DNA from: Mesorhizobium japonicum MAFF 303099
GTDB taxonomy: Bacteria > Pseudomonadota > Alphaproteobacteria > Rhizobiales > Rhizobiaceae
Assembly (NCBI RefSeq): GCF_000009625.1
Contig: NC_002678.2
Coordinates: 5,178,001 to 5,242,000, forward strand
Direction: 5' to 3'
Length of the DNA stretch: 64,000 bases
Part shown: piece by piece, positions 9,584 to 22,375 of the stretch
How the letters are laid out: each line of letters starts with the position of its first letter
Position numbering within the stretch: the first letter of the stretch is position 1
The notes under the pieces: generated by a model
The model's database searches: none
Seen by the model: the letters and a program-made list of their open reading frames with translations, nothing else
What the model was told of the DNA's origin: nothing
Program-made: the position numbers and the translations under genes

Positions 9584-9730
9584 ATGTCAAATCCGCATCA
9601 GATAGCATCCTATGGCAAGGGGGCCTTGGCGAAACCGCCCGTACCCAAACAGGCTGCCAACCTTGTCGACGCTTGCGCAGGAAATCTTGATGGCCGGCTG
9701 CGACTCAAGGGCCCACCACACTCGCCTTAA
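9584..9730 (+). CDS. Hypothetical 48-residue leader ORF
   Basis: A short ORF begins MSNPHQIASYGKGALAKPP after a purine-rich AAGAAAG stretch that could bind ribosomes. It lies just downstream of the candidate sigma-54 promoter and upstream of the gibberellin genes. I recognise no family, and it has no membrane segment. It may be a chance ORF in a leader. Confidence 0.25.
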   Translation: MSNPHQIASYGKGALAKPPVPKQAANLVDACAGNLDGRLRLKGPPHSP

Positions 9731-9915
9731 TCCTGAACTCGAAGGCGCAGGATAAAGTTCTGCATCTCGCCGCGCGGTATGCCTAGACAGTTACACGTTG
9801 GCCGATCTTGACATCGAGTCGGGCTACCCCCCGGACGACGTCTACGTGCCGTCGTAATCATTCGCTGCCCGCAGCGCCTTCCGCCCTTCCATCGCTTAGA
9901 GAGTGAAGTGCCACC
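9731..9915 (+). other. Gene-free leader, possibly with a P450 (CYP115) 3' scrap
   Basis: No complete gene fits here. One plus frame near 9741-9800 reads RIKFCISPRGMPRQLHV, which loosely resembles the C-terminal tail of a bacterial P450 (R-G-x-x-x-L-x-V). Many rhizobial gibberellin operons are reported to keep only a fragment of CYP115 at this position. The match is weak and no heme-binding loop is present, so this is only a suggestion. Confidence 0.2.
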
Positions 9916-11118
9916 ATGTCCGAACAACCCTTGCCGACGCTGCCGATGTGGCGCGTCGATCACATCGAGCCCTCGCCTGAGATGTTGGCGCTACGCGCCA
10001 ACGGTCCGATCCACCACGTACGCTTCCCGTCCGGGCACGAAGGCTGGTGGGTGACAGGCTACGACGAGGCCAAGGCGGCGCTGTCCGACGCGGCGTTCCG
10101 GCCCGCGGGAATGCCGCCGGCGGCATTCACCCCGGATTCGGTGATTCTCGGTTCGCCGGGGTGGCTTGTCTCGCACGAGGGGGGCGAGCATGCCCGGTTA
10201 CGCACGATCGTGGCGCCGGCCTTCAGCAACCGCAGGGTGAAGGTGCTCGCGCAGCAGGTCGAGGCGATCGCCGCGCAGTTGTTCGAGACGCTGGCGGCCC
10301 AGCCCCAGCCCGCCGACCTGAGGCGCCACCTCTCCTTTCCGCTGCCGGCCATGGTCATCAGCGCGCTGATGGGCGTGCTCTACGAGGATCACGCCTTTTT
10401 CGCCGGGCTGTCCGACGAAGTGATGACGCACCAGCATGAAAGCGGCCCGCGCAGCGCGTCGCGCCTGGCCTGGGAAGAACTGCGCGCCTACATTCGCGGC
10501 AAGATGTGGGACAAGCGCCAGGATCCGGGCGACAACCTGCTGACGGATCTGCTCGCGGCGGTCGAGCAGGGCAATGCGACCGAGGAAGAGGCGATCGGCC
10601 TGGCGGCGGGAATGCTGGTGGCGGGGCACGAGAGCACCGTCGCGCAGATCGAATTCGGCCTGCTGGCCATGTTCCGCCATCCGCAACAGCGCGAACGCCT
10701 AGTCGGCGATCCATCCCTGGTGGACAAGGCGGTGGAGGAAATCCTGCGCATGTACCCGCCGGGCGCGGGCTGGGACGGCATCATGCGCTATCCGAGGACC
10801 GACGTGACTATCGCGGGCGTGCATATTCCCGCGGAGAGCAAGGTGCTGGTCGGCCTGCCGGCGACGTCGTTCGATCCGCGCCATTTCGACGACCCGGAAA
10901 TCTTCGACATCGGACGCGACGAAAATCCGCACCTGACGTTTTCGCACGGGCCGCACTACTGCATCGGCATGGCGCTGGCCAGGCTGGAACTCAAGGTGGT
11001 GGTCGGCTCGATCTTCCAGCGCTTTCCCGCGCTGCGCCTGGCCGTGGCGCCCGAAGAACTGAAGTTGCGCAAGGAGATCATCACTGGCGGGTTCGAGGAG
11101 TTCCCGGTGCTCTGGTGA
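9916..11118 (+). CDS. cyp112: Cytochrome P450 CYP112, GA12 to GA9 oxidase
   Basis: A 400-residue soluble bacterial P450. The I-helix oxygen motif AGHEST, the ExxR motif EEILR and the heme loop [10 protein letters not shown], with axial Cys349, are all present. In characterised bacterial gibberellin operons the first P450, CYP112, oxidises C20 of GA12 through GA15 and GA24 to yield GA9. It starts at ATG after GAGAGTGAAGTGCCACC and is followed after 94 bp by CYP114. Assignment rests on position in a recognisable operon plus the P450 motifs. Confidence 0.9.
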   Translation: MSEQPLPTLPMWRVDHIEPSPEMLALRANGPIHHVRFPSGHEGWWVTGYDEAKAALSDAAFRPAGMPPAAFTPDSVILGSPGWLVSHEGGEHARLRTIVAPAFSNRRVKVLAQQVEAIAAQLFETLAAQPQPADLRRHLSFPLPAMVISALMGVLYEDHAFFAGLSDEVMTHQHESGPRSASRLAWEELRAYIRGKMWDKRQDPGDNLLTDLLAAVEQGNATEEEAIGLAAGMLVAGHESTVAQIEFGLLAMFRHPQQRERLVGDPSLVDKAVEEILRMYPPGAGWDGIMRYPRTDVTIAGVHIPAESKVLVGLPATSFDPRHFDDPEIFDIGRDENPHLTFSHGPHYCIGMALARLELKVVVGSIFQRFPALRLAVAPEELKLRKEIITGGFEEFPVLW

Positions 11119-11212
11119 CGCGCGGACGCCGCCCGGAATCGCGATCTACTCCGCAATTTGCCGGCGCGCCCAGCGCGCGCCGGTCAGATCAGCCAGCCAA
11201 CAGGTAACCAAG

Positions 11213-12502
11213 ATGGACGTGCAAGAAACCACGGCAGCATGCCGGGACGCCTTCGCCGAACTTGCGTCGCCAGCGTGTATCCAAGACCCGTATACGTTCA
11301 TGCGGTGGTTGCGCGAGCACGATCCGGTGCATCGTGCGGCGTCGGGCCTCTTTCTGTTGAGCCGCCACGCCGACATCTACTGGGCGCTCAAGGCCACGGG
11401 CGATGTGTTTCGGGGACCGGCGCCGGGCGAACTGGCGCGCTATTTCCCGCGTGCGGAGACCAGCCTGTCACTCAATCTCCTCGCGTCCACGCTAGCGATG
11501 AAGGAACCACCGACGCATACGCGTCTGCGCCGGCTGATCTCGCGCGATTTCACCATACGCCAGATCGACAACCTGCGGCCGAGCATCGCACGCATCGTCG
11601 CAGCGCGCCTGGACGGCATGGCGCCCGCGCTGGAGCGCGGGGAGGCGGTGGACCTGCATTGGGAATTCGCGCTGGCTGTGCCCATTCTGGTCTTCGCCGA
11701 ACTGTTCGGCATGCCCCAGGATGACATGTTCGGGCTCGCCGCCGGCATCGGCGCCATTCTGGAAGGCCTGAGCCCACACGCCAGCGATCCCCAGCTCGCC
11801 GAGGCGGACGCGGCCAGCGCGAGGGTGCAGGCCTACTTCGGCGACCTCATACAGCGCAAGCGCACCGATCCCCGCAACGACATCGTGTCGATGGTGGTCG
11901 GCGCACACGACGACGATGCCGACACGCTGTCGGATGCGGAGTTGATCAGCATGCTGTGGGGCATGCTGCTGGGCGGCTTCGCCACCACTGCTGCGACCAT
12001 CGACCATGCGGTCCTAGCGATGCTGGCGTATCCCGAACAGCGGCACTGGCTGCAGGGAGACGCCGTGGGGGTGAAGGCATTCGTCGAAGAAGTCCTGCGC
12101 TGCGACGCGCCTGCCATGTTCAGCTCCATCCCGCGTATCGCCCAGCGCGACATCGAACTGGGCGGCGTGGTGATCCCGAAGAACGCGGACGTGCGCGTGC
12201 TGATCGCGGCCGGCAATCGCGACCCGGACGCCTTCTCCGATCCCGACCGCTTCGATCCCGCGCGGTTCTACGGCACCACTCCTGGCATGTCGACCGACGG
12301 GAAGATCATGCTGAGCTTTGGCCACGGCATCCACTTCTGCCTCGGTGCGCAACTGGCCCGGGTGCAGTTGGCCGAGAGCCTGCCGCGGATCGAGGCGCGC
12401 TTCCCCACGCTGGCATTGGCCGAGCAGCCGACCCGGGAGCCATCCGCGTTCCTCAGGACGTTCCGCGCGCTGCCGGTGCGACTGCATGCTCAGGGGGGCT
12501 GA
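11213..12502 (+). CDS. cyp114: Cytochrome P450 CYP114, ent-kaurenoic acid oxidase
   Basis: A 429-residue P450 with heme loop [10 protein letters not shown] (axial Cys376) and ExxR at EEVLR. The I-helix reads GGFATTAAT, where the usual acid/alcohol pair is replaced by TT. In related operons CYP114, helped by the adjacent ferredoxin, carries out ring contraction of ent-kaurenoic acid to GA12-aldehyde. Its stop is one base from the start of the ferredoxin-SDR gene, so the two are translationally close. Confidence 0.9.
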   Translation: MDVQETTAACRDAFAELASPACIQDPYTFMRWLREHDPVHRAASGLFLLSRHADIYWALKATGDVFRGPAPGELARYFPRAETSLSLNLLASTLAMKEPPTHTRLRRLISRDFTIRQIDNLRPSIARIVAARLDGMAPALERGEAVDLHWEFALAVPILVFAELFGMPQDDMFGLAAGIGAILEGLSPHASDPQLAEADAASARVQAYFGDLIQRKRTDPRNDIVSMVVGAHDDDADTLSDAELISMLWGMLLGGFATTAATIDHAVLAMLAYPEQRHWLQGDAVGVKAFVEEVLRCDAPAMFSSIPRIAQRDIELGGVVIPKNADVRVLIAAGNRDPDAFSDPDRFDPARFYGTTPGMSTDGKIMLSFGHGIHFCLGAQLARVQLAESLPRIEARFPTLALAEQPTREPSAFLRTFRALPVRLHAQGG

Positions 12503-12503
12503 G

Positions 12504-13628
12504 ATGCGCGTCGTGATCGATCAGGATCTATGCGGAACCACCGGGCAGTGTGTGCTGACGCTGCCGGGCACCTTTCGCCAGCGCGAACCGGACGGCGTGG
12601 CGGAAGTGTGCGTGGCGACGGTCCCGCAGGCGCTGCACGCCGCCGCGCGGCTCGCGGCCAGCCAGTGTCCGGTCGCCGCCATTCGGGTCATCGAAAGCGA
12701 CGCTGGCGAGCGCGCCAGCGCCGACCCTGCGCCTTCTCCGGCGCAGGCTGAGCGGCATGCCGCGAAAGACCAACGCAACCCAGGAGGACGGTTTGAAGGC
12801 AAGGTGGCCGTGGTGACCGGCGCCGGCGCCGGCATCGGCAAGGCATGCGCCCTCGCCATCGCGCGCGAGGGCGGCAGAGTGGTGGTGGCCGACATTGATG
12901 GCTCGGCGGCCGTCGCCTGCACCGCGCAGATCGCGGCCGAAGCGGGCCACGCGCTGGCCCTGGCCATGGACATCGCCGATGCGCAGGCGGTGGCAGCGCT
13001 GTTCGAGACGGCGGAGCGGCACTTCGGTGGGGTCGACCTGCTGGTGAACAACGCGAGCGCCATGCATCTGACACCGCGCGACCGCACGATCCTCGACCTG
13101 GACCTGGCGGTCTGGGATCAGACCATGGCGACCAATCTGCGCGGCACGCTGCTCTGCTGCCGGCAGGCCATCCCACGAATGATCGCCCGCGGCGGTGGCG
13201 CGATCGTCAACATGTCGTCGTGCCAGGGGCTCAGCGGTGACACCGCGCAGACGTCCTACGCCGCGTCGAAGGCGGCGATGAACATGCTGTCGGCCTCGCT
13301 CGCCACCCAGTACGGTCATGCGCAGATCCGCTGCAACGCGGTTGCGCCGGGTCTCATCATGACCGAGCGTCTCCTCGCCAAGCTGGACGAGTGCATGCAA
13401 CGGCATCTGAGCCGGCACCAACTCCTGCAGCGCGTCGGCCGCCCCGAGGACGTGGCCGCGCTGGTGGCGTTCCTGCTCTCCGACGATGCTGCGTTCATCA
13501 CCGGCCAGGTCCTGTGCATCGACGGCGGCATGCTGGCGCATGTGCCGACGTACGCCGACGGTGGCAACAGCCGCGCCGCGCGGCCTGCCGGCGACACCGC
13601 CAAAGCGGCCGCGGGGCCGCGCTGCTGA
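12504..13628 (+). CDS. Ferredoxin-SDR fusion protein of gibberellin synthesis
   Basis: One uninterrupted 374-residue frame. Residues 1 to about 65 are a 3Fe-4S ferredoxin with Cys10-x5-Cys16 and Cys55-Pro. Residues from about 94 onward are a short-chain dehydrogenase with TGAGAGIG, NNAS and catalytic Tyr252-x3-Lys256 (YAASK). In other operons these are the electron donor for CYP114 and the enzyme that oxidises GA12-aldehyde to GA12. The ATG at 12504 follows an AGGGGGG Shine-Dalgarno. A CCAGGAGGA sequence near 12780 looks like a relic SDR ribosome site, but no stop codon separates the domains. The stop overlaps the CYP117 start (TGATG). Confidence 0.88.
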   Translation: MRVVIDQDLCGTTGQCVLTLPGTFRQREPDGVAEVCVATVPQALHAAARLAASQCPVAAIRVIESDAGERASADPAPSPAQAERHAAKDQRNPGGRFEGKVAVVTGAGAGIGKACALAIAREGGRVVVADIDGSAAVACTAQIAAEAGHALALAMDIADAQAVAALFETAERHFGGVDLLVNNASAMHLTPRDRTILDLDLAVWDQTMATNLRGTLLCCRQAIPRMIARGGGAIVNMSSCQGLSGDTAQTSYAASKAAMNMLSASLATQYGHAQIRCNAVAPGLIMTERLLAKLDECMQRHLSRHQLLQRVGRPEDVAALVAFLLSDDAAFITGQVLCIDGGMLAHVPTYADGGNSRAARPAGDTAKAAAGPRC

Positions 13629-14971
13629 TGGACATGCTGCTCAACCCGCTGGACCGTCGGCACCGGCTGCGGGACGACATCCCGGTCGTGCCCGGCGCTT
13701 TCCCCCTGGTCGGACATCTTCCCGCCATCGTATGCGACCTGCCGCGCCTGCTGCGGCGCGCGGAACGGACGTTGGGCAGCCACTTCTGGCTGGATTTCGG
13801 CCCTGCCGGACACCTGATGACCTGCGTGGATCCGGATGCGTTTGCACTGCTCCGGCACAAGGACGTGTCCTCGGCGCTGATCGAAGAGATCGCGCCCGAA
13901 TTGCTTGGCGGAACGTTGGTCGCCCAGGACGGCGGCGCGCACCGGCAGGCGCGCGACGCGATCAAGGCGGCGTTCCTGCCCAAGGGGCTGACCCAAGCCG
14001 GCATCGGCAACCTGTTCGCGCCCGTCATCCAGGCGCGGGTGCAGGCGTGGCGCGACCGCGGCGACGTAACCATCCTGCGCGAAACCGGCGACCTGATGCT
14101 CAAGCTCATCTTCAGCCTCATGGGAATCCCAGCGCAGGACCTGCCGGGATGGCATCGCAAATACCGGCAACTGCTGCAGTTGATCGTCGCGCCCCCGGTC
14201 GACCTGCCTGGACTGCCCTTGCGGCGCGGCCGCGCCGCCCGCGACTGGATCGACGCGCAGTTGCGCCAGTTCGTCCGCGACGCGCGCGCACATGCCGCGC
14301 GCACTGGGTTGATCAATGACATGGTGAGCTCCTTCGATCGCGGCGACGATGCGCTCTCCGACGACGTCCTGGTCGCCAATATCCGCCTGCTGCTGCTTGC
14401 CGGTCACGACACCACCGCCTCGACGATGGCCTGGATGGTGATCGAGCTGGCGCGGCAGCCTGGGCTATGGGACGCCCTGGTCGAGGAGGCGCAACGCGTG
14501 GGCGCGGTGCCGACCCGGCACGCGGACCTGGCGCAGTGTCCGGTCGCCGAGGCGCTGTTCCGCGAGACGCTGCGCGTGCATCCGGCGACCACGCTCCTGC
14601 CGCGTCGCGCGCTGCAGGAATTGCAACTCGGCCAACGGCGCATTCCTGCGGGCACCCCTCTGTGCATCCCGCTGCTGCATTTCTCGACCTCTGCGCTGCT
14701 GCACGAGGCGCCTGATCAGTTCCGCCTGGCACGGTGGCTGCAACGCACGGAGCCGATCCGGCCGGTGGACATGCTGCAGTTCGGTACCGGCCCACACGTC
14801 TGCATCGGTTACCACCTGGTATGGCTGGAAATGGTGCAGTTCTGCATCGCCTTGGCACTGACCATGCACAAGGCCGGGGTGCGGCCGCGGTTGCTGAGCG
14901 CCGTCGAAAAAGGTCGGCGCTATTTCCCGACCGCACATCCGTCCATGAAAATCCGCATCGGATTCTCATGA
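13628..14971 (+). CDS. cyp117: Cytochrome P450 CYP117, ent-kaurene oxidase
   Basis: A 447-residue P450 with I-helix LLLAGHDTTAS, ExxR at ETLR and heme loop FGTGPHVCIG (axial Cys392). In bacterial gibberellin operons CYP117 oxidises ent-kaurene to ent-kaurenoic acid. The ATG at 13628 overlaps the preceding stop as TGATG, indicating coupled translation. A second Met two codons later is an alternative start. Confidence 0.9.
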   Translation: MDMLLNPLDRRHRLRDDIPVVPGAFPLVGHLPAIVCDLPRLLRRAERTLGSHFWLDFGPAGHLMTCVDPDAFALLRHKDVSSALIEEIAPELLGGTLVAQDGGAHRQARDAIKAAFLPKGLTQAGIGNLFAPVIQARVQAWRDRGDVTILRETGDLMLKLIFSLMGIPAQDLPGWHRKYRQLLQLIVAPPVDLPGLPLRRGRAARDWIDAQLRQFVRDARAHAARTGLINDMVSSFDRGDDALSDDVLVANIRLLLLAGHDTTASTMAWMVIELARQPGLWDALVEEAQRVGAVPTRHADLAQCPVAEALFRETLRVHPATTLLPRRALQELQLGQRRIPAGTPLCIPLLHFSTSALLHEAPDQFRLARWLQRTEPIRPVDMLQFGTGPHVCIGYHLVWLEMVQFCIALALTMHKAGVRPRLLSAVEKGRRYFPTAHPSMKIRIGFS

Positions 14972-15086
14972 GCTGGCATCGCATGCCCCGTGTGGCGAGG
15001 CAGCTACTCGGCGCGCGCGCTCGGTGCGACCCCGCCAACACCGCGGCGGCTCGGACGCTCGCCGTGGCCGTGCCAGATACAAGGAC

Positions 15087-16061
15087 ATGAACGACATGCA
15101 GACCGATTCCACGCTACACGACGACGCGCAGGCGCGCGGCGCATCCGGCAGGCTGCCGTCGGAGATCTGGATGCAGGACGGCGTAAGGCGGGTCGAACAG
15201 GCGCTGGCGCGTCTTCTCTGCGCCGAAGACGACGGTGAGACCGAGCTGATGGCGGCGATGCGCTACGCCACCTTGCATGGCGGAAAGCGCACCCGCGCCT
15301 TGCTCTGTCTGGCTACCGGCGCACTGGCCGACACGCCGGCGCCCATGCTCGACGATGTCGGCGCCGCCATCGAGATGATGCACGCCTGTACCCTGGTCCA
15401 CGACGACCTGCCCGCAATGGACGATGACGTGCTTCGCCGCGGCCTTCCGACCGTGCACGTCAAGTTCGGCGAAGCCACTGCGATCCTGGTCGGCGATGCG
15501 CTGCAGGCGCACGCCTTCCTGACCCTGGCGAGCCTGGATGCGCCGAGCGACAACCGTATCGCGCTCGTGCGCGAACTGGCGCAGGCGGTGTCCGCCGAGG
15601 GTGCCGCAGGCGGGCAGGCCATGGATCTGTCGCTGGTAGGAAAGCACGTCGAGCTGGACAGGATCGTGGCGATGCACCGGATGAAGAGCGGAGCACTAGT
15701 GCGCGCGTCCGTTCGCATGGGCGCGCTATGCGCCATCGCGGAGGATGCCGCCCACGCTGCGCTGTACTGTGCGCTCGATCGCTACTCCGCCTGTTTCGGC
15801 CTGGCGTTGCAGGTGGTCGACGACATTCTCGACGCGACAGCGGATACCGCGACGTTGGGCAAGACCCCCGGCAAGGACGCGGCGGCGCAGAAGCCGACCT
15901 GTGCGTCGATCATGGGGCTGCAGGCAGCGCGCCAGTTGGCGCTGGATCTGTTGCGCGACGCCGGGGAGGCCATCCCCCCGCTGGGAACGCGTGCGGAACG
16001 GTTGGCGCAGATGCTGCAACGGGCCAACGCGTATCTGTTCAAGCACGCGCCATGCGCATGA
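15087..16061 (+). CDS. ggps: Geranylgeranyl diphosphate synthase of the gibberellin operon
   Basis: A trans-type polyprenyl synthase of about 324 residues. The first aspartate-rich motif is DDLPAMDDD from residue 106; the second is VVDDILD. KRTRALLCLATG matches the conserved KR substrate-binding region. It would condense IPP with allylic diphosphates to GGPP, the substrate of the diterpene cyclase that follows. An AAGGA at 15081 suits a start at Met4 (15096) at least as well as the first ATG. Product chain length is inferred from context. Confidence 0.87.
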   Translation: MNDMQTDSTLHDDAQARGASGRLPSEIWMQDGVRRVEQALARLLCAEDDGETELMAAMRYATLHGGKRTRALLCLATGALADTPAPMLDDVGAAIEMMHACTLVHDDLPAMDDDVLRRGLPTVHVKFGEATAILVGDALQAHAFLTLASLDAPSDNRIALVRELAQAVSAEGAAGGQAMDLSLVGKHVELDRIVAMHRMKSGALVRASVRMGALCAIAEDAAHAALYCALDRYSACFGLALQVVDDILDATADTATLGKTPGKDAAAQKPTCASIMGLQAARQLALDLLRDAGEAIPPLGTRAERLAQMLQRANAYLFKHAPCA

Positions 16062-16371
16062 GCGCGCCCGTCCGCATGGAGTCGCCCCTGTGCCGCTGCG
16101 ATCGATCGGCCGGCGTGAGCGGTGCATGCTGCACTGTGTCCAAGTCGGCGGCGGCGATCGCAGCGGTTGCCCAGCACAGCCGCGGCTCACGCGGCGCGCT
16201 GCGCGCAAGCCTATGCGGCGGACCGGCCCCAGCATGGGGCGCGTCGCCGCGCCGGAGCAGGGCGGCCGTCCGGCGCTGCCCGTGCGCCGGGCCGCGACGG
16301 GCCTGCGGCGACGTGCGCGGCGTCTGCCCGATCCAGGTTCCCGTCAACTGTCTGCAGAAGGAACATACCGC
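16062..16371 (+). other. 310-bp spacer between GGPP synthase and copalyl diphosphate synthase
   Basis: A GC-rich stretch. Long open frames cross it in several registers, but they look like composition artefacts. No start with a good ribosome site and no recognisable product was found, until the GAAGGAAC site directly before the next gene. Confidence 0.4.
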
Positions 16372-18821
<2,450 letters not shown>

Positions 18822-18905
18822 ACGGCGGGATGCGGCTGCGTGCGCGCGCTGCCGTCGGTCCGATCCGATGCAACGCCGTCCCCCGATGCGACGGATGGAG
18901 CGAGC

Positions 18906-19961
18906 ATGAGCGATAGCGACAACATCCCGAGCCGGCGCAAGGACGACCATCTGGACATCGTGCTGGATCGGCGAACGGCGCCGGCCACGGTCGCCGCCGG
19001 CTGGGAGTACATCCGTTTCGAACACTGCGCATTGCCCGAGTTGGACCTGACGCAGATCGACCTGCGCGCCTCGCTGCTGGGCAAGACCATGCGCGCGCCG
19101 CTGCTGATCAGCTCCATGACCGGCGGCGTGCTACGCGCCGAGGCCATCAACCGGCATCTGAGCGAGGCAGCACAAGCCTTGGGGATCGCCATGTGCGTCG
19201 GTTCGCAGCGCGTGAGCCTGCAATCCCGCAACTCCCAGGGGCTGACGCGCGCGCTGCGCCGCATGGCCCCAGACATTCCCTTGCTGGCTAATATCGGCGC
19301 CGCGCAACTGCGCGAGGCCGACGGCCTGGACCTGGCGTGCCGGGCGGTGGATGCGCTGGAGGCCGATGGACTCATCGTCCATCTCAATGCGCTGCAGGAA
19401 GCGGTACAGCCGGAGGGCGACCGCGACTGGCGCGGCGTCCTGGCGCAGATCGCTCGCGCCGCGCGCAGCGTGGACGTGCCGATTGTGGCCAAGGAAGTGG
19501 GGTCGGGCCTGTCCGCCTCGGTGGCCTGCGCGCTCGTCAAGGCGGGCGTGGCGGTCATCGATGTCGCCGGCGCCGGCGGCACCAGTTGGGCCGCGGTGGA
19601 GGGCGAGCGCGCCCGCGATGCCGCCGACCGTGCAGTGGCGATGGCGTTCGCCGACTGGGGGATTCCGACCCCGGCCAGCGTGCAGGCGGTACGTCGGGCG
19701 CTGCCAACTGTGAAGCTGATCGCGTCGGGCGGGATCCGCGACGGCGTCGACGTGGCCAAGGCCATCCGCCTGGGCGCGGACATCGCCGGGCAGGCGGCCG
19801 GCGTGCTGCGCGCGGCGACGGTGTCCACCGAGGCGGTTGTCGCGCATTTCGAGATCGTCATCCGCCAGTTGGCCGTTGCCTGCTTCTGCACCGGCTCGGC
19901 TGATCTGGCGGCGTTGCGTCAGGCGCGGTTGTTGCCCTCGGCGCATCTGCCCGCCGGTTGA
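18906..19961 (+). CDS. fni: Type 2 isopentenyl-diphosphate isomerase (FMN-dependent)
   Basis: A 351-residue TIM-barrel enzyme with SSMTGG, VGSQR, the [13 protein letters not shown]-site loop and the glycine-rich SGGIRDGVD. It interconverts IPP and DMAPP using reduced FMN and NAD(P)H, balancing prenyl precursors for the diterpene pathway. It follows kaurene synthase by 84 bp on the same strand and shares the high GC content, so it is probably the last gene of the operon. Only some rhizobial gibberellin operons carry this gene. Confidence 0.9.
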
Positions 19962-20366
19962 TGCCGGCGTCGCCCGCACGTGGCGGCGGGCGCCTAGCAG
20001 GCTGCTGAATACCTACGCCAAAGATGACTACTGATCCACCTTGGCGAGGCGGTTCAATGCGCGGGAGCTCGTGATCACCAGAAGGGAAGTCGATGCCCAG
20101 GACGTGGCTTGGTTGGAGACGCTAAGGAACGTCAAACTGACGATTCTTGTAACGTGGTCGGGGATCGAGAGCGACAGGATCGAACCGGTCTCGTCCCGCA
20201 TAGCGGAACGATAGCTCCACCGGAAGCATTCGGTTCTGCCACAGCATCGGCCAGGCAAAAATAACTTGCGTTGCGCAGATAAAATGCCCTGATCCTGCCA
20301 TTCCTCCATGGGCACGTGGGCGGGGAGAAATCTCATACAACTGGCAGCGAAGGGAGGCTCGGCCCA
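19962..20366. other. Intergenic stretch after the gibberellin operon
   Basis: No gene recognised. A CTAGCAGGCTGCTGAA sequence near 19995 resembles ends of some IS elements, and GC content drops here, so this may be the edge of the transferred gibberellin block. Minus frames of 80 to 100 codons show no family pattern. Confidence 0.35.
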
Positions 20367-22019
20367 ATGAGCGGGGTGGCGCGTGAAGAAGTTAATCCGG
20401 TGTCATCGGCAACGTTCCCGCCGCTCGAGAATTCAACTTTCCGTCCGATCTGGATTGCCACACAGGTATCCAGTCTAGGGTGGCTGATTCAAATGGTTGC
20501 CATCAGTTGGCTGATGGCGACCATTTCGACATCGGATGTGATGGTCGCCTTGGTGCAGGCTTCGACAACCTTGCCCACATTCCTCCTGTCAATTATCGCC
20601 GGCGCCCTAGCGGACAATTACAGCCGCCGCAATCTCATGTTCGCTGGCTGGTGCGTGATAGCATCGTCCTCGACGATGCTGACTGTTCTTGCAGGTCTCG
20701 GAATTTTCAATCCATGGATGGTTCTTGCATTCAGCTGTTTGGCCGGAGTAGGCGCCGCTTTCACCGACCCCGCCTGGCACGCGTCGGTTGGCGATATCCT
20801 GCGAAAGCGCGATGTTCCGGCCGCCGTCACGCTTATTTCGGTCGGATATAACGCCGTCCGAAGCATCGGTCCCGCTCTCGGTGGAGTCGTCGTTGCTTCC
20901 TTTGGCCCTTTGACGGCTTTCGCAGTGGCGACGCTTACATATCTGATGCTGCTGTGGACCATAGGGCGCTGCAAATGGCAAGTTCGCCCGTCACCGCTGC
21001 CGAGTGAACCATTGACCACGGCGATCCATGACGGAGCGCGCTTCACTGCCCTGTCATCCGAAATCAAGGCAGCAATTGCCCGCGGTGCCCTCTTTGGGCT
21101 GACGAGCATCTCTATACTAGCGCTCTTGCCTCTCGTCGCCCGCGATCAGCTGGGGGGAGGGCCAGTCGTTTACGGCATCCTGATGGCCGGCTTCGGGACC
21201 GGCGCCTTGTTCGCCGGCATCTGCAACAACATTCTGAGACGGAGGCTGTCCCAGGAACGTTTGACGACACTGTCGTGCATCGCCTGTGCGGCTTGTTGTC
21301 TATCGCTTGCTTTCACCCCCTCGGTGGCGGTGGCGGCTATCGCGCTGGCGCTCGGCGGCGCGGGCTGGGTCGTGACCTGGACCGGGCTGGACGTAAGCGT
21401 CCAGTTGGCGAGTCCAAGGTGGGTCGTTGGTCGCACGCTCTCGATCTATTACGCCCTTTCATCCGGCGGCATCGCGGCTGGCAGCTGGCTGTGGGGTACG
21501 GTGGTCGAGAGCTATTCGCTGAGCTCGGCTCTGGAGCTTTCAGGTGGCGCGCTGCTGCTGGTCGCTGGCACCGGCTTCCTGCTGCCCATCCGTCAATGGA
21601 AAGATTCCGATCAGGCTCCTCTTGGCTTCGAAACGCCTCAGGTTGCCCTGGATTTGAAGCCCCGAAGCGGGCCGATCGTCGCCAAGATCGAATATTCAAT
21701 ACCCGAAGCAAATGTCGAAGCGTTCCTGGAGCAGATGCGGGAACGGCGGCGAGTACAAAGCGGCGTTGGTGCGCGACACTGGAATCTCCAGCGCGACCTC
21801 CAGCAGCCTTCGCGTTGGACAGAAACCTTCCGCACCCCGACCTGGATGGACTACCTTCGCCTGAACCACCGCCTTACGGCAGCCGACAAGGAGTTGGACC
21901 AGCGTCTCCTCGCATTGCACCTGGGAGAGCTTCCTCCTCGAACCACGCTTGCGATCGAGCGGCCGACTGGAGCTGGCCGCAAGCGGGACCAATCGATGCG
22001 GTTCTTTTTCCGGCGTTGA
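20367..22019 (+). CDS. MFS_3-type major facilitator exporter with C-terminal ferredoxin-like domain
   Basis: About 550 residues. The N-terminal ~400 residues have around 12 hydrophobic helices, with the A-loop-like GALADNYSRRN after helix 2. The C-terminal ~150 residues, from IEYSIPEANVEAFL onward, resemble the small monooxygenase-like (ABM) tail found in the EntS/MFS_3 subfamily. A GGAGG-type site nine bases before ATG 20367 decides that start over an upstream in-frame one. Its substrate cannot be told. It lies next to the gibberellin operon but has lower GC content. Confidence 0.8.
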   Translation: MSGVAREEVNPVSSATFPPLENSTFRPIWIATQVSSLGWLIQMVAISWLMATISTSDVMVALVQASTTLPTFLLSIIAGALADNYSRRNLMFAGWCVIASSSTMLTVLAGLGIFNPWMVLAFSCLAGVGAAFTDPAWHASVGDILRKRDVPAAVTLISVGYNAVRSIGPALGGVVVASFGPLTAFAVATLTYLMLLWTIGRCKWQVRPSPLPSEPLTTAIHDGARFTALSSEIKAAIARGALFGLTSISILALLPLVARDQLGGGPVVYGILMAGFGTGALFAGICNNILRRRLSQERLTTLSCIACAACCLSLAFTPSVAVAAIALALGGAGWVVTWTGLDVSVQLASPRWVVGRTLSIYYALSSGGIAAGSWLWGTVVESYSLSSALELSGGALLLVAGTGFLLPIRQWKDSDQAPLGFETPQVALDLKPRSGPIVAKIEYSIPEANVEAFLEQMRERRRVQSGVGARHWNLQRDLQQPSRWTETFRTPTWMDYLRLNHRLTAADKELDQRLLALHLGELPPRTTLAIERPTGAGRKRDQSMRFFFRR

Positions 22020-22375
22020 CATCCGTCCAGGCGTCCGCGCTGGTGAGACAGGATGGGTTGGAAACGAGCCACCGCTCTCACCATCCGTTTTGCAGATCGG
22101 CTTCGATCCATTCGAGTGGTTGCCGAGCCGGCATACTGGGCGGCTCAGACGTATCCTTGTCGGAGAGATTCCTCGGCACTCGAGCGTCTTGCAGCGCGTT
22201 GCGCTCAAGGTCACCGGCACCTGTTCGGTGCGTTCCCAAACAGAGCAATGGCTTTTCGCGCCGCAACCCCGAGGTGGGTAATTCTGGTTTTTGCTGGGTT
22301 TAACTCTACGAAATATGAACAGGATCGGCTTCACGGCCCGTCTGGTTCGCACTGGCCACAGAGGAATACACAGAT
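22020..22375. other. Unassigned intergenic region
   Basis: About 355 bp between the MFS gene and the cold-shock gene. A plus frame runs through it without a convincing start or family pattern. The last 60 bp, ending in CACAGAGG, provide a plausible leader for the cold-shock gene. Confidence 0.3.

Noticed and set aside
15745..16371. Upstream extension of copalyl diphosphate synthase to 725 residues
   Set aside because: It overlaps the GGPP synthase in another frame; the GTG start at 16372 gives the family length.
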